From a bacterium (lineage in GTDB: Bacteria; Planctomycetota; Planctomycetia; Planctomycetales; Planctomycetaceae): a stretch of 64,000 bases of DNA. The DNA lies in NCBI GenBank assembly GCA_016125225.1, contig WGME01000002.1:62001-126000 (forward strand), read 5' to 3'. Below, one piece after another: positions 38,701 to 47,661 of the stretch; the stretch's first letter is position 1; each line of letters begins with the position of its first letter. Position numbers and translations under genes: made by a program. The notes under the pieces are model-generated. The model made no database searches, was not told the origin of the DNA, and saw only the letters and a program-made list of their open reading frames with translations.

Positions 38701-41236
38701 CGGCAGCCAATTCCAGCAAGGTTACTAACGCCCAGTGACAGCGTTGCTGCAATTCGTCGGCGGGCACGGGGAACTGCCGCATACGATCTCGTAAGACCGA
38801 GCCCTGCTGCAGTTCACGGGCCAGGTCAAGCCAATCGAAGACCGGAGAGACCAGATGGGCGCCGCGGTCGGCTGCAACATCGGTGGCCTCCGGTGTTCCC
38901 GGAGGGTCGGTAGTGGTGAATTGCCCCCACATGCGGTAGGAGTCATGCGAATCACTCGGCAGGACCCACTTCGTCAGGTAATCCAACCGCTCGGGAGGAG
39001 CTAGTTGGGCTGCTGTCTTGCGGACGTGGATGACGTCATTCGCAAAATGCACGTCATCAAACAGGCGGCTTAACGCCTGCTGTTGAGCGGGCGTTATCGC
39101 CTCTTGTTCGATTTGCCAGGGTTGCTGCAGAAACTCCGCGGGAAGCGTTTCCGGCCAATCGCCTTGCAGCACAACATTACGAATTTGAGCCGCTCGTTGA
39201 GCTTCACAATAGAACCCAATACGGTGATCGTGCTCCCAATCGATCGGCCGTCGATAGATCTCCTCGTTGTTCAAGGTCACTGTGAGGAGATCTTTCTGCC
39301 GAGCGACCGTGACCTGATTCCAATCCCCCACGCGCAATGGCAACTGCCGTGGACCACGGCGGTTCAGCGGTTCCACGATTTGGTTCTGGGCTGGCAGTCC
39401 GGTCCATTCGTCAGCTCCAGCGGTGATCCATCGTAACTGTATCCCATCGGGTTGCAGCAGAAAGACGACTCGCCCCACGGCCGGATGAACTTCCTGCTGA
39501 CCGGGCTGATACCGGAATTCGTAGGTCCATTGCTCCGCATCGAGCAATGGACGTTGGTAAGCCAACCAGGTGGACTTGGCCGCCGCTGACGTTTCGGGTG
39601 TCAGTTCTCTCAGCAGTTCGCCTTGGCTGGCTTTCCAATCTGGCTGAGCCACTTCGGTCAGGGTTCCTGACGTCGAAAGGACGAATGGCTGCGATTCCTC
39701 TGGACGTGCTGAGCACCAGCCAGGCAAGGCGTTGTTCGTAATGAGGGTCACCTGACGGGGAATAACGGGCTGGTTCGAGACATGAAGATGCCGGAACATC
39801 GCTCGCCGATCCTCATGGGCACACAGCCCGAACCAGGGATGGCTCTCAGATTTCTCCGTGGTCAACAAGGGATGCTGGTTGACCTGAAATTCGATGTGGT
39901 CGGAATTGTCGAGATCGAGCCGGCCAAATCCACCGGTCACCTCGCGATCGAGAAAATAGCAACCGCGTCGCCCCTGTGAGGCGCCTTGGGCATCCCACAC
40001 CTGAAAATATTGCGAATCGGCGGAAACTTCCGTGAAGTGGCCTCCGTATGAAAGGCCCCCCTCGACACGCCCGCTGACATGGCTGAGTCCCTCACAATGC
40101 CAGTGGAACGGACCGGCAATCGGGTAGCGAAGTTGCAAAACTTCATGCCCCGCACCGGGGAGATGGAGGACGGCATCGTCGAGCGTTACCCAAGTGGCTG
40201 GCCCAGTGATCAGGCGGGAATGGGCAGCCGTTTCGACCGGCAGCCAATAGCGAAAGTTGGGTTGCATCGGCTCTGGGTTGGCAGGACTGCCTGCCTGAGC
40301 CAAGAGGGCATGCCCCAAGGCTCGTTCCAGAAAAGGCCTGATGACAGGGGCCGTTCCGGAGGGCAGCGACGCCATCAACGTCTTTAACAACCGAACGCGT
40401 TCGTCATGCAGCCCGGCACGGGGTAACGTCGCCAAGGCCATCAGCACTTCCGCTCCGGAAATCTCAGTGACCGGCGCCTGTACTGCTTCGTCGGCTGGCC
40501 TTGTGTTCGATAATATCGAGACTGGCCAGCGGTCTGCGACCGATTCACGATATCGCTGCCAGGCCTGAAGCAACTGGGCATCGGTCTGGTTTTTGTCTCG
40601 GCTGAGAGCCAGCACCTGTAACAAAGCAGCCCCGGGGACTTGAGCCGCGACAGGAGCTTCCAATTCGGACAACAGCCGCCGCAGTTGGCCCGTCTCATGG
40701 GCGGCTTCCACGAGCAACCAGCCCGTGCTGAATACACCCGGAACACCCTGAACCTGAGCGACTGGGAACGAGGTAGGCCGTGGTCGCTCGCCGAGCAAAC
40801 GGGCAAACTCCCGCGGAGGCTGAACCGTTGTGGCTAACGAAATCCAATGTCGGAAATAGTCTCTATTCGGGGCGGGAAACATCCAGGCATGTAGCAGATC
40901 GTATTGCTCGGCAGGATCAAGCTGGCTGAGAGCCCGATGCAAAGCCGCCGCCGCGAGCGTTTCTCCCGTGTCACCAGAGAGAACCCAAACCTCGGAACGG
41001 TCGGCCCGATCCGCCAGCAGGTTCATCGCCTCAGAGAGATTGCCCTCCGCGATCTGTTTGAGTGCCACCCGCACATCGGGTCCCACAGGGGGGAGATTGC
41101 CGGGTCGCAAAACTGGGACAAAGAGCTGGGGGACGGAATCGGCCGCTTCAGCCAGTGAGGCCAGGCAGATCAGCCCGCCACAGATCAGTCCAGCCAGTCG
41201 TGAGACCATGAGGGATTTCCGAACCTGTCGCCGCAT
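35738..41236 (-). CDS. Giant secreted protein: duplicated laminin-G-like modules and C-terminal PD40 propeller
   Basis: An 1832-residue protein. The ATG at 41236 has AAGGA upstream; an ATG at 41209 would start directly at the signal peptide (MVSRLAGLICGGLICLASLAEA). After an alpha-helical region (about 45-320), residues about 570-695 and 1178-1303 are two copies of one module. Both have 'Y-x-P-G ... HPA ... FLL-x-P-x-G', 'DWN-x-x-x-V' and 'Y-x-RPID', and both end in GDWPxTLP. The composition fits the DUF1581/DUF1583 proteins of planctomycetes, a concanavalin/laminin-G-like fold. From about 1545 come PD40/TolB-type beta-propeller repeats (SSEWSPDGTMIA, TQWSPDGKWIAYG, FGWSHDSQSIGF). It is probably a surface protein binding carbohydrate or other proteins. 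The function is unknown. Confidence 0.85.
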   Translation of the reverse strand: MRRQVRKSLMVSRLAGLICGGLICLASLAEAADSVPQLFVPVLRPGNLPPVGPDVRVALKQIAEGNLSEAMNLLADRADRSEVWVLSGDTGETLAAAALHRALSQLDPAEQYDLLHAWMFPAPNRDYFRHWISLATTVQPPREFARLLGERPRPTSFPVAQVQGVPGVFSTGWLLVEAAHETGQLRRLLSELEAPVAAQVPGAALLQVLALSRDKNQTDAQLLQAWQRYRESVADRWPVSILSNTRPADEAVQAPVTEISGAEVLMALATLPRAGLHDERVRLLKTLMASLPSGTAPVIRPFLERALGHALLAQAGSPANPEPMQPNFRYWLPVETAAHSRLITGPATWVTLDDAVLHLPGAGHEVLQLRYPIAGPFHWHCEGLSHVSGRVEGGLSYGGHFTEVSADSQYFQVWDAQGASQGRRGCYFLDREVTGGFGRLDLDNSDHIEFQVNQHPLLTTEKSESHPWFGLCAHEDRRAMFRHLHVSNQPVIPRQVTLITNNALPGWCSARPEESQPFVLSTSGTLTEVAQPDWKASQGELLRELTPETSAAAKSTWLAYQRPLLDAEQWTYEFRYQPGQQEVHPAVGRVVFLLQPDGIQLRWITAGADEWTGLPAQNQIVEPLNRRGPRQLPLRVGDWNQVTVARQKDLLTVTLNNEEIYRRPIDWEHDHRIGFYCEAQRAAQIRNVVLQGDWPETLPAEFLQQPWQIEQEAITPAQQQALSRLFDDVHFANDVIHVRKTAAQLAPPERLDYLTKWVLPSDSHDSYRMWGQFTTTDPPGTPEATDVAADRGAHLVSPVFDWLDLARELQQGSVLRDRMRQFPVPADELQQRCHWALVTLLELAAGDEAAATEACLKLHALVKGYEAVGLDDQWPETLCLFYGVPHYPQFSALVDLMNSIYSQRTLQWKPVRTNYWHQQLAYLVAQHTSMTHPSHAAVSPELPAGDWILGGTMKSATRGRGHPPALWKFFPGEIQKLRGHDEDYVFYRIPLTGDFEIDAELSNPSRNPTQMLIGGHYIGPRWTADEVEVGVLAKSPNFLKASPKFQSYGPWVHYRGVVRDSVLTVYFNGRQAYQMPLPEPRHPWIGFRAWGRQHGAIRNLRILGNPQVLSEVSLIGAPELTGWYSYHHDEQVGIPGARWTYEEDPASTGIIVARSVSDLRGMWYESLLCYVRPMVSGEQLDLEFFYVPGESVTHPALDRLAFLLEPQGVREHWLTDSRYDRTGQSPKNVQDRAEYRRGPAALPFIVNDWNRLRVKLVDQQVQLSLNDQLIYERPIDPERMQTFGLFRYAGQSEVRVRRVVLTGDWPKTLPTLQEQSLADTKVLEINRQRDGLPFTFEHDFAKEGAPPEYFKLTPSSSTISVQPGPEGVLAQAKSTSSWVTNNIYPRLGVEGDFDLEVQFDQLSIVSDKDVRIMFIVQMDDEKETQHIFHRNKNVAGRHEVIPAISYLLPNKSRVYPTLEHASCEATAGRLRLARRGDQLHYLYSIDDSPEYQLLWTEPALENPLVADGIRIVAASMGNGHSSVLWKHLTLKAEKLVWYPESSTPIPRGLFIMQPDGTGMTRIADPTRLNLAVVGSSEWSPDGTMIAADMSNRSTSTSHIVVMNADGSNFRDLGMGCMPSISADNKFVVFSDPSGGITRMNIDGSHRTVIDRGGWGTQWSPDGKWIAYGKSGNIFLMDPVTMMTRQLFSGADASRYSTIYWNFGWSHDSQSIGFKARLRTGGDEVAVINIAPDSQSVVLVENAANINPDITFSARNDAVIFTMPHPQRKFKQIYSVSRMSPGAPELLENHPENLMVYETHWSRDGRQLVFTGEEVAGPVPWTAERQAEKQQPK

Positions 41237-41588
41237 GGGGCTGGTATCCTTGAGAAACCAGAATGGCGTACCTTAAGCCGGAACGCGAACGCGAGCTTAC
41301 AAAGCGGGGTCGCAGAATGGCACGCGATCATGCGGCGAAAACCTGAGTTTTTCAGGAAATCCTTTGGTGATCGATTTTCCCAACCGGTAGAGTGTCCTGA
41401 CACGGATTTCGACGAATAACAAAACGTCTCATCTCTCGATCTGCAGAGCATTTGCATCGCTATCGTCCGCCAAAGCACAGAATTATGGCCTTAGATTTGC
41501 GTGATGACGGCCGGTTCCCCGACCAAATTGGCATGGCAAGAGTGGACAAGCATGCGGCGGAAAGACTTCCACATGTCGAGGCTGCCCG
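41237..41588. other. Intergenic region between divergent giant-protein and sigma-factor genes
   Basis: A 352-base region with no convincing gene. A small hairpin CCTGA/TCAGG (41342-41356), followed on the minus strand by TTTTCG, could be a weak attenuator in the giant-protein leader. The promoter of the downstream sigma-factor operon must lie here or just upstream; I could not identify an ECF-type -35/-10 pair. Confidence 0.45.
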
Positions 41589-42266
41589 GTGAACGACAGC
41601 GATCTCGTTGCGGGGCTGCGTCGGCGTGATCCTGCCGCAGTCGCGTTCCTGATGGAAAGCTACGTCACATCGTTGTGGCGTGGTGTGTATGTCCGCACGC
41701 ACGGCGATCCACATCTTGCCGAAGACATCGTCAGCGAATCGGTCTTGGCCCTGTTCCGCACCTTGGCCCATCCGGAACAGGACGTCAACAGTCCGATGGC
41801 CTGGTTACGGGCCGTCGCTGATCACAAGTTGCATGATTATTTTCGAGCCGCCGCTCGTGTTCAGCACCTGCTGGATACCGCCGGTCCCGTGTTCCCACAA
41901 GCGGATGAGACCCAACCATCCAATGCTCAGGAACAACAGGAACGCCGAGCCGCAATACGTAAGGTGATGGATAGTCTGCCCGAACAACATCGGCTGATAC
42001 TCGAATGGAAATATCTGGAACGCATGAGCGTCCGTGACATAGCCCAGCGAATGGAGATAACCGAAAAAGCTGCGGAATCGATTTTATTTCGGGCTCGCCG
42101 CGAATTTCGCAGCCACCTCAACCCCGCAGAAGACGACGACCATGAGCCGGCCCGCAACAACCGAAGTCGCCCCGGCGTAACGAAGATGACGCCAGACGAT
42201 CTGCCTCAATTGACGCTCAGCCCCCACACACTCGATCACCCTACTCAAGGGACACAGCGACGGTGA
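41589..42266 (+). CDS. RNA polymerase sigma factor, ECF/sigma-70 family
   Basis: A 225-residue protein starting at GTG 41589. Region 2 (about residues 15-85) includes AEDIVSESVLALFRTL and MAWLRAVADHKLHDYFR. Region 4 (about 115-170) includes ALPEQHRLILEWKYLE-like helices and the HTH SVRDIAQRMEITEKAAESIL. A linker of about 30 residues joins them. A 50-residue proline-rich, probably disordered tail follows region 4; such tails occur in planctomycete ECF groups. Its stop overlaps the start of the next gene (GTGA), whose N-terminus looks like an anti-sigma factor, so this sigma probably controls the operon it heads. Confidence 0.88.
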   Translation: MNDSDLVAGLRRRDPAAVAFLMESYVTSLWRGVYVRTHGDPHLAEDIVSESVLALFRTLAHPEQDVNSPMAWLRAVADHKLHDYFRAAARVQHLLDTAGPVFPQADETQPSNAQEQQERRAAIRKVMDSLPEQHRLILEWKYLERMSVRDIAQRMEITEKAAESILFRARREFRSHLNPAEDDDHEPARNNRSRPGVTKMTPDDLPQLTLSPHTLDHPTQGTQRR

Positions 42267-44767
42267 TCATGTCCGAACCACCTACCGATATGCCCGATCC
42301 GCTGCCCGTGGAAGACCACGAATTGGAGCAGTGGTTACAGGACGCTTATGCCGCGCCGCCGCTGCCCCCCAGCATTCTGCGTCGCCTCCATACGGAACTG
42401 TCGCACGAGGGACAGGCCGCGATTCTTCCGCAGGCGCTTTCCCCAGTATCGAGTCCCAAGAGTTTATGGACCCGTCAAACTCTCCGCTGGTTTGCCGCGG
42501 CGTCCGTCCTTGCCGTGGTAACCCTGACCTTCTTCTGGCGGGGCGAATCCAGATCGGCCTGGGCCGCCATGGTCGATGCCTTGGAACGCCGTGGCATCGT
42601 GCAGCTCACCAGCCCTCATGCAGAACGTTGGCTGGCGTTGAAAGACGGGCTTCTGGGCGAACGCACCGCCGATTCGATGCGGCTGGTCGATCTCCATCGG
42701 CAAATTGTCCTGGAACGAACTTCTACCAGCAGTGGTCTGCGACAATCTTTTTGGAAAACCAGTGCCGTCACTTCCGATCGCGATCGGCTGGTGCTGGGCT
42801 TTCTGGTAGGGACGGCGACCACCATTCAACATCCCGATTTGAAACTGACACGGTGGGAAATGGAGTCCGCTGCCGACTCGTCAGCCAGTGAACGCTTCAG
42901 TTGCGTCTGGGAGGATGGAACGGAAGCACCGGTCGAATTGCTGCTCGGGCTCGATGCCGAGAGTCATATGTTGCTGGATGTGCAGTTGGAACAAACTGCC
43001 ATGACGCCACTGCTGCAATATCTCACCGAGTCTCAGACGGATCTATTGCAGTTCATCATCACGAACTTTCCAGATGCCGCGAGGGAGCGGGAACTTGGTC
43101 CGATGACGGCATCCGTTCCCATCGTCCTGGCACAGGCCGGTCCGGTCACAGCCTCGAACGGAGCAACGGTCGCCGCTCGTCCGGAACTGAGTCTGCCTCC
43201 CAAGTGGTTGCCCGACCCGATAGCTTTCCATCGCTTGTCAGGTCCACCAGCTCAATGGCCCCCGGTCACTGTGGTGCCACGTTCTCAAGCCGAACTCGTC
43301 GCCACAATTGATGCCATACTGACGCAGCACTGGCAAGACGAAGCTCTCGAACCCGCTCCGCTGGCAGATGACGAAGAACTGTTACGGCGGGTCTATCTGG
43401 ATTTGGTCGGGCGCACACCAACGGTCTACGAAATTCGCACCTACCTCGCAGATCAGTCTGCCGATCGTTACGAACAACGTGTCGAACAACTCTTGAACAG
43501 CGCCGACCATCGGTCGCATCTGGCCACGGTCTGGAGAACCTTTCTCATTCCTGATGGTGTCGATTTGACCGCTTTCGGCGGTGTCGAAGCTTTTGACCGC
43601 TGGCTCGCTGACCGGTTGACACAGAAACGGTCTTACAGCCAGATCGTTGACGAACTGTTGCAGGCGGAAGGGCGACTGTCACGGTCGGGCCCGTTGCTGT
43701 TCTACTCGGCTACGAAGTTGAATCCCGACGAACTCGCCGCCCGAACGGCCCGCGTTTTTCTTGGCGTGCGGCTGGAATGCGCCCAATGTCACGATCATCC
43801 GTTTGAACCCTGGACGCAACAGGACTTCTGGGGGCTGGCAGCCTGTTTTGCACAAATCTCTCGCCCGCAAACCACCTTGCAGGCCGTGTCGACCGTGATG
43901 CAGGTGCGCGATGTGAACCGGGGCGAAGTGAAGCTGCCTCTCGTTGAAACCGTTGTCGCCCCGCAGCTGCTGGATGGAACGTCGATAGACGACACTGACA
44001 AAACTCCCTCGCGGCGGGCCCAACTCGCCGCCTGGATCACACGGCCCGACAATCCCTATTTCGCCCGAGCGACGGCCAATCGTATCTGGGATTTGCTGTT
44101 CGGGCAGGGTCTGGTCAACCCGGTCGATGACTTCGGCACTCAACATCCACCGCGTTCACCAGAGCTTCTGGAGGCCATGGCAAGCAAACTGATTGAAGAT
44201 CACTATCAATGGAAGAATCTGTTCCAGGCTATCACCCTATCTCGGGCCTACCGGCTGTCGAGCGCGGCTCCTACCGCCGATGATCGTCGTTCGATGTGGT
44301 TTGCCCAGATGCCCGTTAAGGCATTGTCCGCCGAACAGATGTACGACTGCATTACGGTCGCCGCGTTGCTCGACAACAACAGCGATTCAGCGTTTCAATT
44401 AAACCGCTTTGACAACGTCCCTCGTGAACAGTTTCTGCAGGAATTTCGGACGGTCTCTGGTCGTCGGACAGAATATCAGGGGGGCATTCCGCAAGCCTTG
44501 ACCCTGATGAACGGAACGCTCATTGCCAATGCCACGGGTCTTTCCAGCAGTGGGTTACTGAAGTCGCTGGAAGCACCGTTTTTCACGAATCGTCAGCGGA
44601 TTGAAGTGCTGTATCTGGCAACGTTATCACGAAGGCCGCGCGATGCGGAATGGGAGCATCTGGCCGCGTTTCTGCCGGAAGATGCCCGCGGTGCCGAGTT
44701 GCAGGAAGGTCTGGCCGATATTTTGTGGGCGCTCTTGAACAGCGCGGAGTTTACACTGAATCATTAA
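42263..44767 (+). CDS. Anti-sigma-like membrane N-terminus fused to DUF1549/DUF1553 (CxxCH) protein
   Basis: An 834-residue protein read from GTG 42263, overlapping the sigma-factor stop; an ATG two codons in is also possible. Residues 1-65 are acidic and helical, and a single membrane helix follows (RWFAAASVLAVVTLTFFW, about 75-92): the layout of a sigma-tethering anti-sigma factor, not a signal peptide. Residues about 100-300 form an uncharacterised extracytoplasmic region. Then come DUF1549 (ELLRRVYLDLVGRTP ... CAQCHDHPF, with C506-x-x-C509-H510, a c-heme-like motif) and DUF1553 (RPDNPYFARATANRIWDLLFGQGLV to the end). DUF1549/DUF1553 proteins normally pair with DUF1501, and one follows here. 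The enzymatic role of the family is unknown. Confidence 0.87.
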   Translation: MIMSEPPTDMPDPLPVEDHELEQWLQDAYAAPPLPPSILRRLHTELSHEGQAAILPQALSPVSSPKSLWTRQTLRWFAAASVLAVVTLTFFWRGESRSAWAAMVDALERRGIVQLTSPHAERWLALKDGLLGERTADSMRLVDLHRQIVLERTSTSSGLRQSFWKTSAVTSDRDRLVLGFLVGTATTIQHPDLKLTRWEMESAADSSASERFSCVWEDGTEAPVELLLGLDAESHMLLDVQLEQTAMTPLLQYLTESQTDLLQFIITNFPDAARERELGPMTASVPIVLAQAGPVTASNGATVAARPELSLPPKWLPDPIAFHRLSGPPAQWPPVTVVPRSQAELVATIDAILTQHWQDEALEPAPLADDEELLRRVYLDLVGRTPTVYEIRTYLADQSADRYEQRVEQLLNSADHRSHLATVWRTFLIPDGVDLTAFGGVEAFDRWLADRLTQKRSYSQIVDELLQAEGRLSRSGPLLFYSATKLNPDELAARTARVFLGVRLECAQCHDHPFEPWTQQDFWGLAACFAQISRPQTTLQAVSTVMQVRDVNRGEVKLPLVETVVAPQLLDGTSIDDTDKTPSRRAQLAAWITRPDNPYFARATANRIWDLLFGQGLVNPVDDFGTQHPPRSPELLEAMASKLIEDHYQWKNLFQAITLSRAYRLSSAAPTADDRRSMWFAQMPVKALSAEQMYDCITVAALLDNNSDSAFQLNRFDNVPREQFLQEFRTVSGRRTEYQGGIPQALTLMNGTLIANATGLSSSGLLKSLEAPFFTNRQRIEVLYLATLSRRPRDAEWEHLAAFLPEDARGAELQEGLADILWALLNSAEFTLNH

Positions 44768-44815
44768 GTGCGACGGATCATTCACACAACGGCAATCCGT
44801 CGGGAGAATGCGGCC

Positions 44816-46159
44816 ATGTCCACGCGACGACACTTTCTGCAATACGGTGCGGGTGCCACGGGGGCCTTGTGCGGCCTGGGAGGTGTGGGCGACAGTTCCT
44901 GGTTCTCGGCTTTCGCAGCGCAGGCCGCAACAGCCGCCGCTCAGAATTCCCGGCATTGCATTCTCCTATGGATGAGCGGTGGCCCCGCTCAGACGGATAC
45001 GTTCGATTTGAAGCCAGGCCACGCAAATGGCGGTGAGTTCCGCGAAATCGACACGAAAACTCCGGGACTTCGCTGGAGTGAACATCTCCCCAAACTGGCC
45101 CAGCACTCGGAACATCTCGCCGTACTCCGCGGACTGAGCACCGGAGAAGGTGATCATGGCCGTGGCACTTACCTGATGCGCACGGGGCATCCCCCGTTGG
45201 GACCGGTGGCTTATCCCAGCATCGGAGCCTCATTGTCTCATGAGTTAGAACAGCCCGATCGATCCATTCCCGGCTATGTCAGCATTGGCGCCTTTCGGGC
45301 ACTCAATCCCGAAGCGTTCGGGTCTGGTTTTCTCGGTGCGCGCTATAGTCCGTTGTATGTCGCCGCGAGCGATATGCCGGGGAGTGTCGTCAATAATTCG
45401 CAGGGCTTTGCAGAACTGCGGGTCCAATCGCTCGACCCTATTGCCGGAATCACCGACGCCCGCAGAGATCGTCGGCTGGCATTATGGCAAGGTTTGCAGA
45501 ACGATTTTCTCTCAGGCAATCGCGGTGCTGCCGCGCGATCTCATCATACCGTGTATGAAGGCGCATTGCGGTTGATGAACTCGCGCGAAGCAGACGCCTT
45601 TCAGCTCAGCAAGGAGACAGTGGAAGATCGAGACCGCTACGGCCGCGGAGCATTTGGACAAGGCTGCCTGCTCGCACGCCGGCTGGTGGAACGCGGCGTC
45701 TCATTCGTCGAAGTCTCTTTAGGCACCAGCAGCGGCGGTGTCGGGTGGGATACGCATGTCGACGGATTCAATTCCATCAAAACTTTATCAGCGGAACTCG
45801 ATGCTGGTTGGTCTGCGTTAATCGCCGACCTCAAAGATCGCGGCTTGCTCGAATCGACCACGATCTTATGGATGGGAGAGTTTGGCCGCACGCCACGCAT
45901 CAATACCACAGCCGGACGAGATCACTACCCCGATGCCTGGTCAGCCGTGCTCGCGGGGGGTGGGATTGCTGGCGGACAGGTGTATGGTCGCACGAGTGAC
46001 GATGGACAGTCCGTCGTCGATGGGCAAGTATCAGCGGGCGACCTGCTGTCGACGTTGTGTCGTGCCGTCGGCCTGCCACCGCGTCCGACTCTTACCGGGC
46101 CAGAAGGGAGACCGATCCCGATCGCCGAAGGAACTCCCATTCAGGCGGTACTGTCATGA
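44816..46159 (+). CDS. DUF1501 family Tat-exported protein
   Basis: A 447-residue protein from ATG 44816, preceded by GGGAGA; the in-frame GTG at 44768 gives a non-leader extension. The twin-arginine leader is STRRHFLQYGAG. Family motifs are LLWMSGGPAQTDTFDLKPG, RYGRGAFGQGCLLARRLVE, GWDTHVDGF and LWMGEFGRTPRINTTAGRDH. It is the expected partner of the DUF1549/DUF1553 gene 48 bases upstream. Its stop overlaps the next start (ATGA), which ties it to the EF-hand gene. Confidence 0.93.
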   Translation: MSTRRHFLQYGAGATGALCGLGGVGDSSWFSAFAAQAATAAAQNSRHCILLWMSGGPAQTDTFDLKPGHANGGEFREIDTKTPGLRWSEHLPKLAQHSEHLAVLRGLSTGEGDHGRGTYLMRTGHPPLGPVAYPSIGASLSHELEQPDRSIPGYVSIGAFRALNPEAFGSGFLGARYSPLYVAASDMPGSVVNNSQGFAELRVQSLDPIAGITDARRDRRLALWQGLQNDFLSGNRGAAARSHHTVYEGALRLMNSREADAFQLSKETVEDRDRYGRGAFGQGCLLARRLVERGVSFVEVSLGTSSGGVGWDTHVDGFNSIKTLSAELDAGWSALIADLKDRGLLESTTILWMGEFGRTPRINTTAGRDHYPDAWSAVLAGGGIAGGQVYGRTSDDGQSVVDGQVSAGDLLSTLCRAVGLPPRPTLTGPEGRPIPIAEGTPIQAVLS

Positions 46160-47661
46160 ACGGCCTGTCACAAGCTATCGTCTGTGGTCTGTGCCTGGTG
46201 TGCAGCGGCTTCCCCGATGTCACCAGCGCACAGGAAGCCCGAGCCAAACAGTCGCTACCCGTGTCGATCTATGCGGTCGCACCGATCGCTCGTACAGACA
46301 ATCCGGCAATGACCACGGCGGCGGCACCCACGCCCACCACACCCTCCGGAAAGCTCCCTCAATATCTGCTGGAGCAGCCGTTTCCCGGCATCGATCCCGC
46401 CGCATCGAACACCGATGGCTCACTGATTGCCTGCCAACTTCATCTCCCCGACAAGGTGTTGCGACTTGAAATACAGGTGACGGTCGATGGCCAACCCTTT
46501 TCTCAGGTCCGGCAGCAACGCGTGAATTCTCTGTGGAAGGCGTTAAGTTCCGCCTCAGCCGTAACAACAGACGAAGGAGCCGCCCCGATTTCCGCGGAAG
46601 ATTTGGCGAACGGTCAGGCCGGGGAACCACCACTACTCGGTCGATTGCGGCGGTATTGCCAGGCCACGGGTCGGTTGCCGTCGCCACAGGAAATTGACTG
46701 GTGGCTGACGCATGTGGTCGATGGCCCCTGCTGCTTATGGCTCAATGATCACTTTCAACGAGTGCGTGGCGAACAACAGCCGGAGTACTTGGTGCTGGAT
46801 CTGGATCATGATGGCATCATCTCGGCCGGGGAACTGGCTGTCTCAGTAGAAACTCTGCAACGGTGTGATCTCAACCGTAACGACATCATCGAATGGACCG
46901 AAATTGCCACTGCAGCCCGCAATGAAAATCCAACACCCGGTTCTACAACGATTGCCTCGGCGATGACTCTGGCAAAGCCGTCAGCAACTCCGCCGGACCT
47001 GCGTGTGAAGATCGGGTTTCACACAGCTGACCCGGCACAATCTCGGTTGACCGTGGAAGCGATCGCCGCCGAGCTCGAGTCCGCTGTGACTCAGGCGAAA
47101 GTCACCCCATCTGGCTTGCGGCTGACACTGTATGACACGCCCGTGTTTCTGCAGGCGATCCAATCGAACGAAGCGAACATCGACCAACTTTCCGTGGGGG
47201 CCGTTTATGATGGCTATCCGTGGCTCCCCGACCTTGATCCGTATGACGATGGCCGCATCACGCTGCGAGAACGGTCTCAAATACTGGAACGCCTGTTGCG
47301 ACAGGATCGAAATCAGGATGGTCAGTTGACCCGCAATGAAGCGGTTTCTCCCCTGCGGGTCTGCGTGGCCTGGGGACCGATTGTGCATCGGGAGTTGGCG
47401 AATCTTAGACGTATTAACCTACCGACCACCACAATGCTGGCTGCTTCCCCCGGCTGGTTTGACCGCATGGATCGGAATCGCGACCGCGATCTGACACGGG
47501 GCGAATTCCCGGGAACCGATGAGCAATTCTCCGCCATGGATCGCGACCACGATCACCTGATCAGTGTGGAAGAAGCCAACGCATTTGATGCCACAGATTC
47601 GGTCAAAGCGCCCCTAGACGTGCCTCGCCCGCTGAGCGATGCTCCCGCATTACCTGAATGA
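46156..47661 (+). CDS. Exported EF-hand calcium-binding protein
   Basis: A 501-residue protein from ATG 46156, overlapping the DUF1501 stop. A signal peptide (GLSQAIVCGLCLVCSG...TSAQ) precedes the mature part. Six EF-hand-type loops are seen, starting at Asp215 (DLDHDGIISAGE), 238 (DLNRNDIIEWTE), 361 (DPYDDGRITLRE), 384 (DRNQDGQLTRNE), 439 (DRNRDRDLTRGE) and 462 (DRDHDHLISVEE). The first, third and fourth keep the central Gly; the others are degenerate. The first two and last four are paired, as in calmodulin-like proteins. The protein probably senses or stores Ca2+ outside the cytoplasm. Its stop overlaps the MoxR start (ATGA). Confidence 0.88.
   Translation: MNGLSQAIVCGLCLVCSGFPDVTSAQEARAKQSLPVSIYAVAPIARTDNPAMTTAAAPTPTTPSGKLPQYLLEQPFPGIDPAASNTDGSLIACQLHLPDKVLRLEIQVTVDGQPFSQVRQQRVNSLWKALSSASAVTTDEGAAPISAEDLANGQAGEPPLLGRLRRYCQATGRLPSPQEIDWWLTHVVDGPCCLWLNDHFQRVRGEQQPEYLVLDLDHDGIISAGELAVSVETLQRCDLNRNDIIEWTEIATAARNENPTPGSTTIASAMTLAKPSATPPDLRVKIGFHTADPAQSRLTVEAIAAELESAVTQAKVTPSGLRLTLYDTPVFLQAIQSNEANIDQLSVGAVYDGYPWLPDLDPYDDGRITLRERSQILERLLRQDRNQDGQLTRNEAVSPLRVCVAWGPIVHRELANLRRINLPTTTMLAASPGWFDRMDRNRDRDLTRGEFPGTDEQFSAMDRDHDHLISVEEANAFDATDSVKAPLDVPRPLSDAPALPE

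Noticed and set aside
41460-41771. A minus-strand frame overlapping the sigma-factor start
   Set aside because: Antisense to sigma region 2; no family similarity seen.
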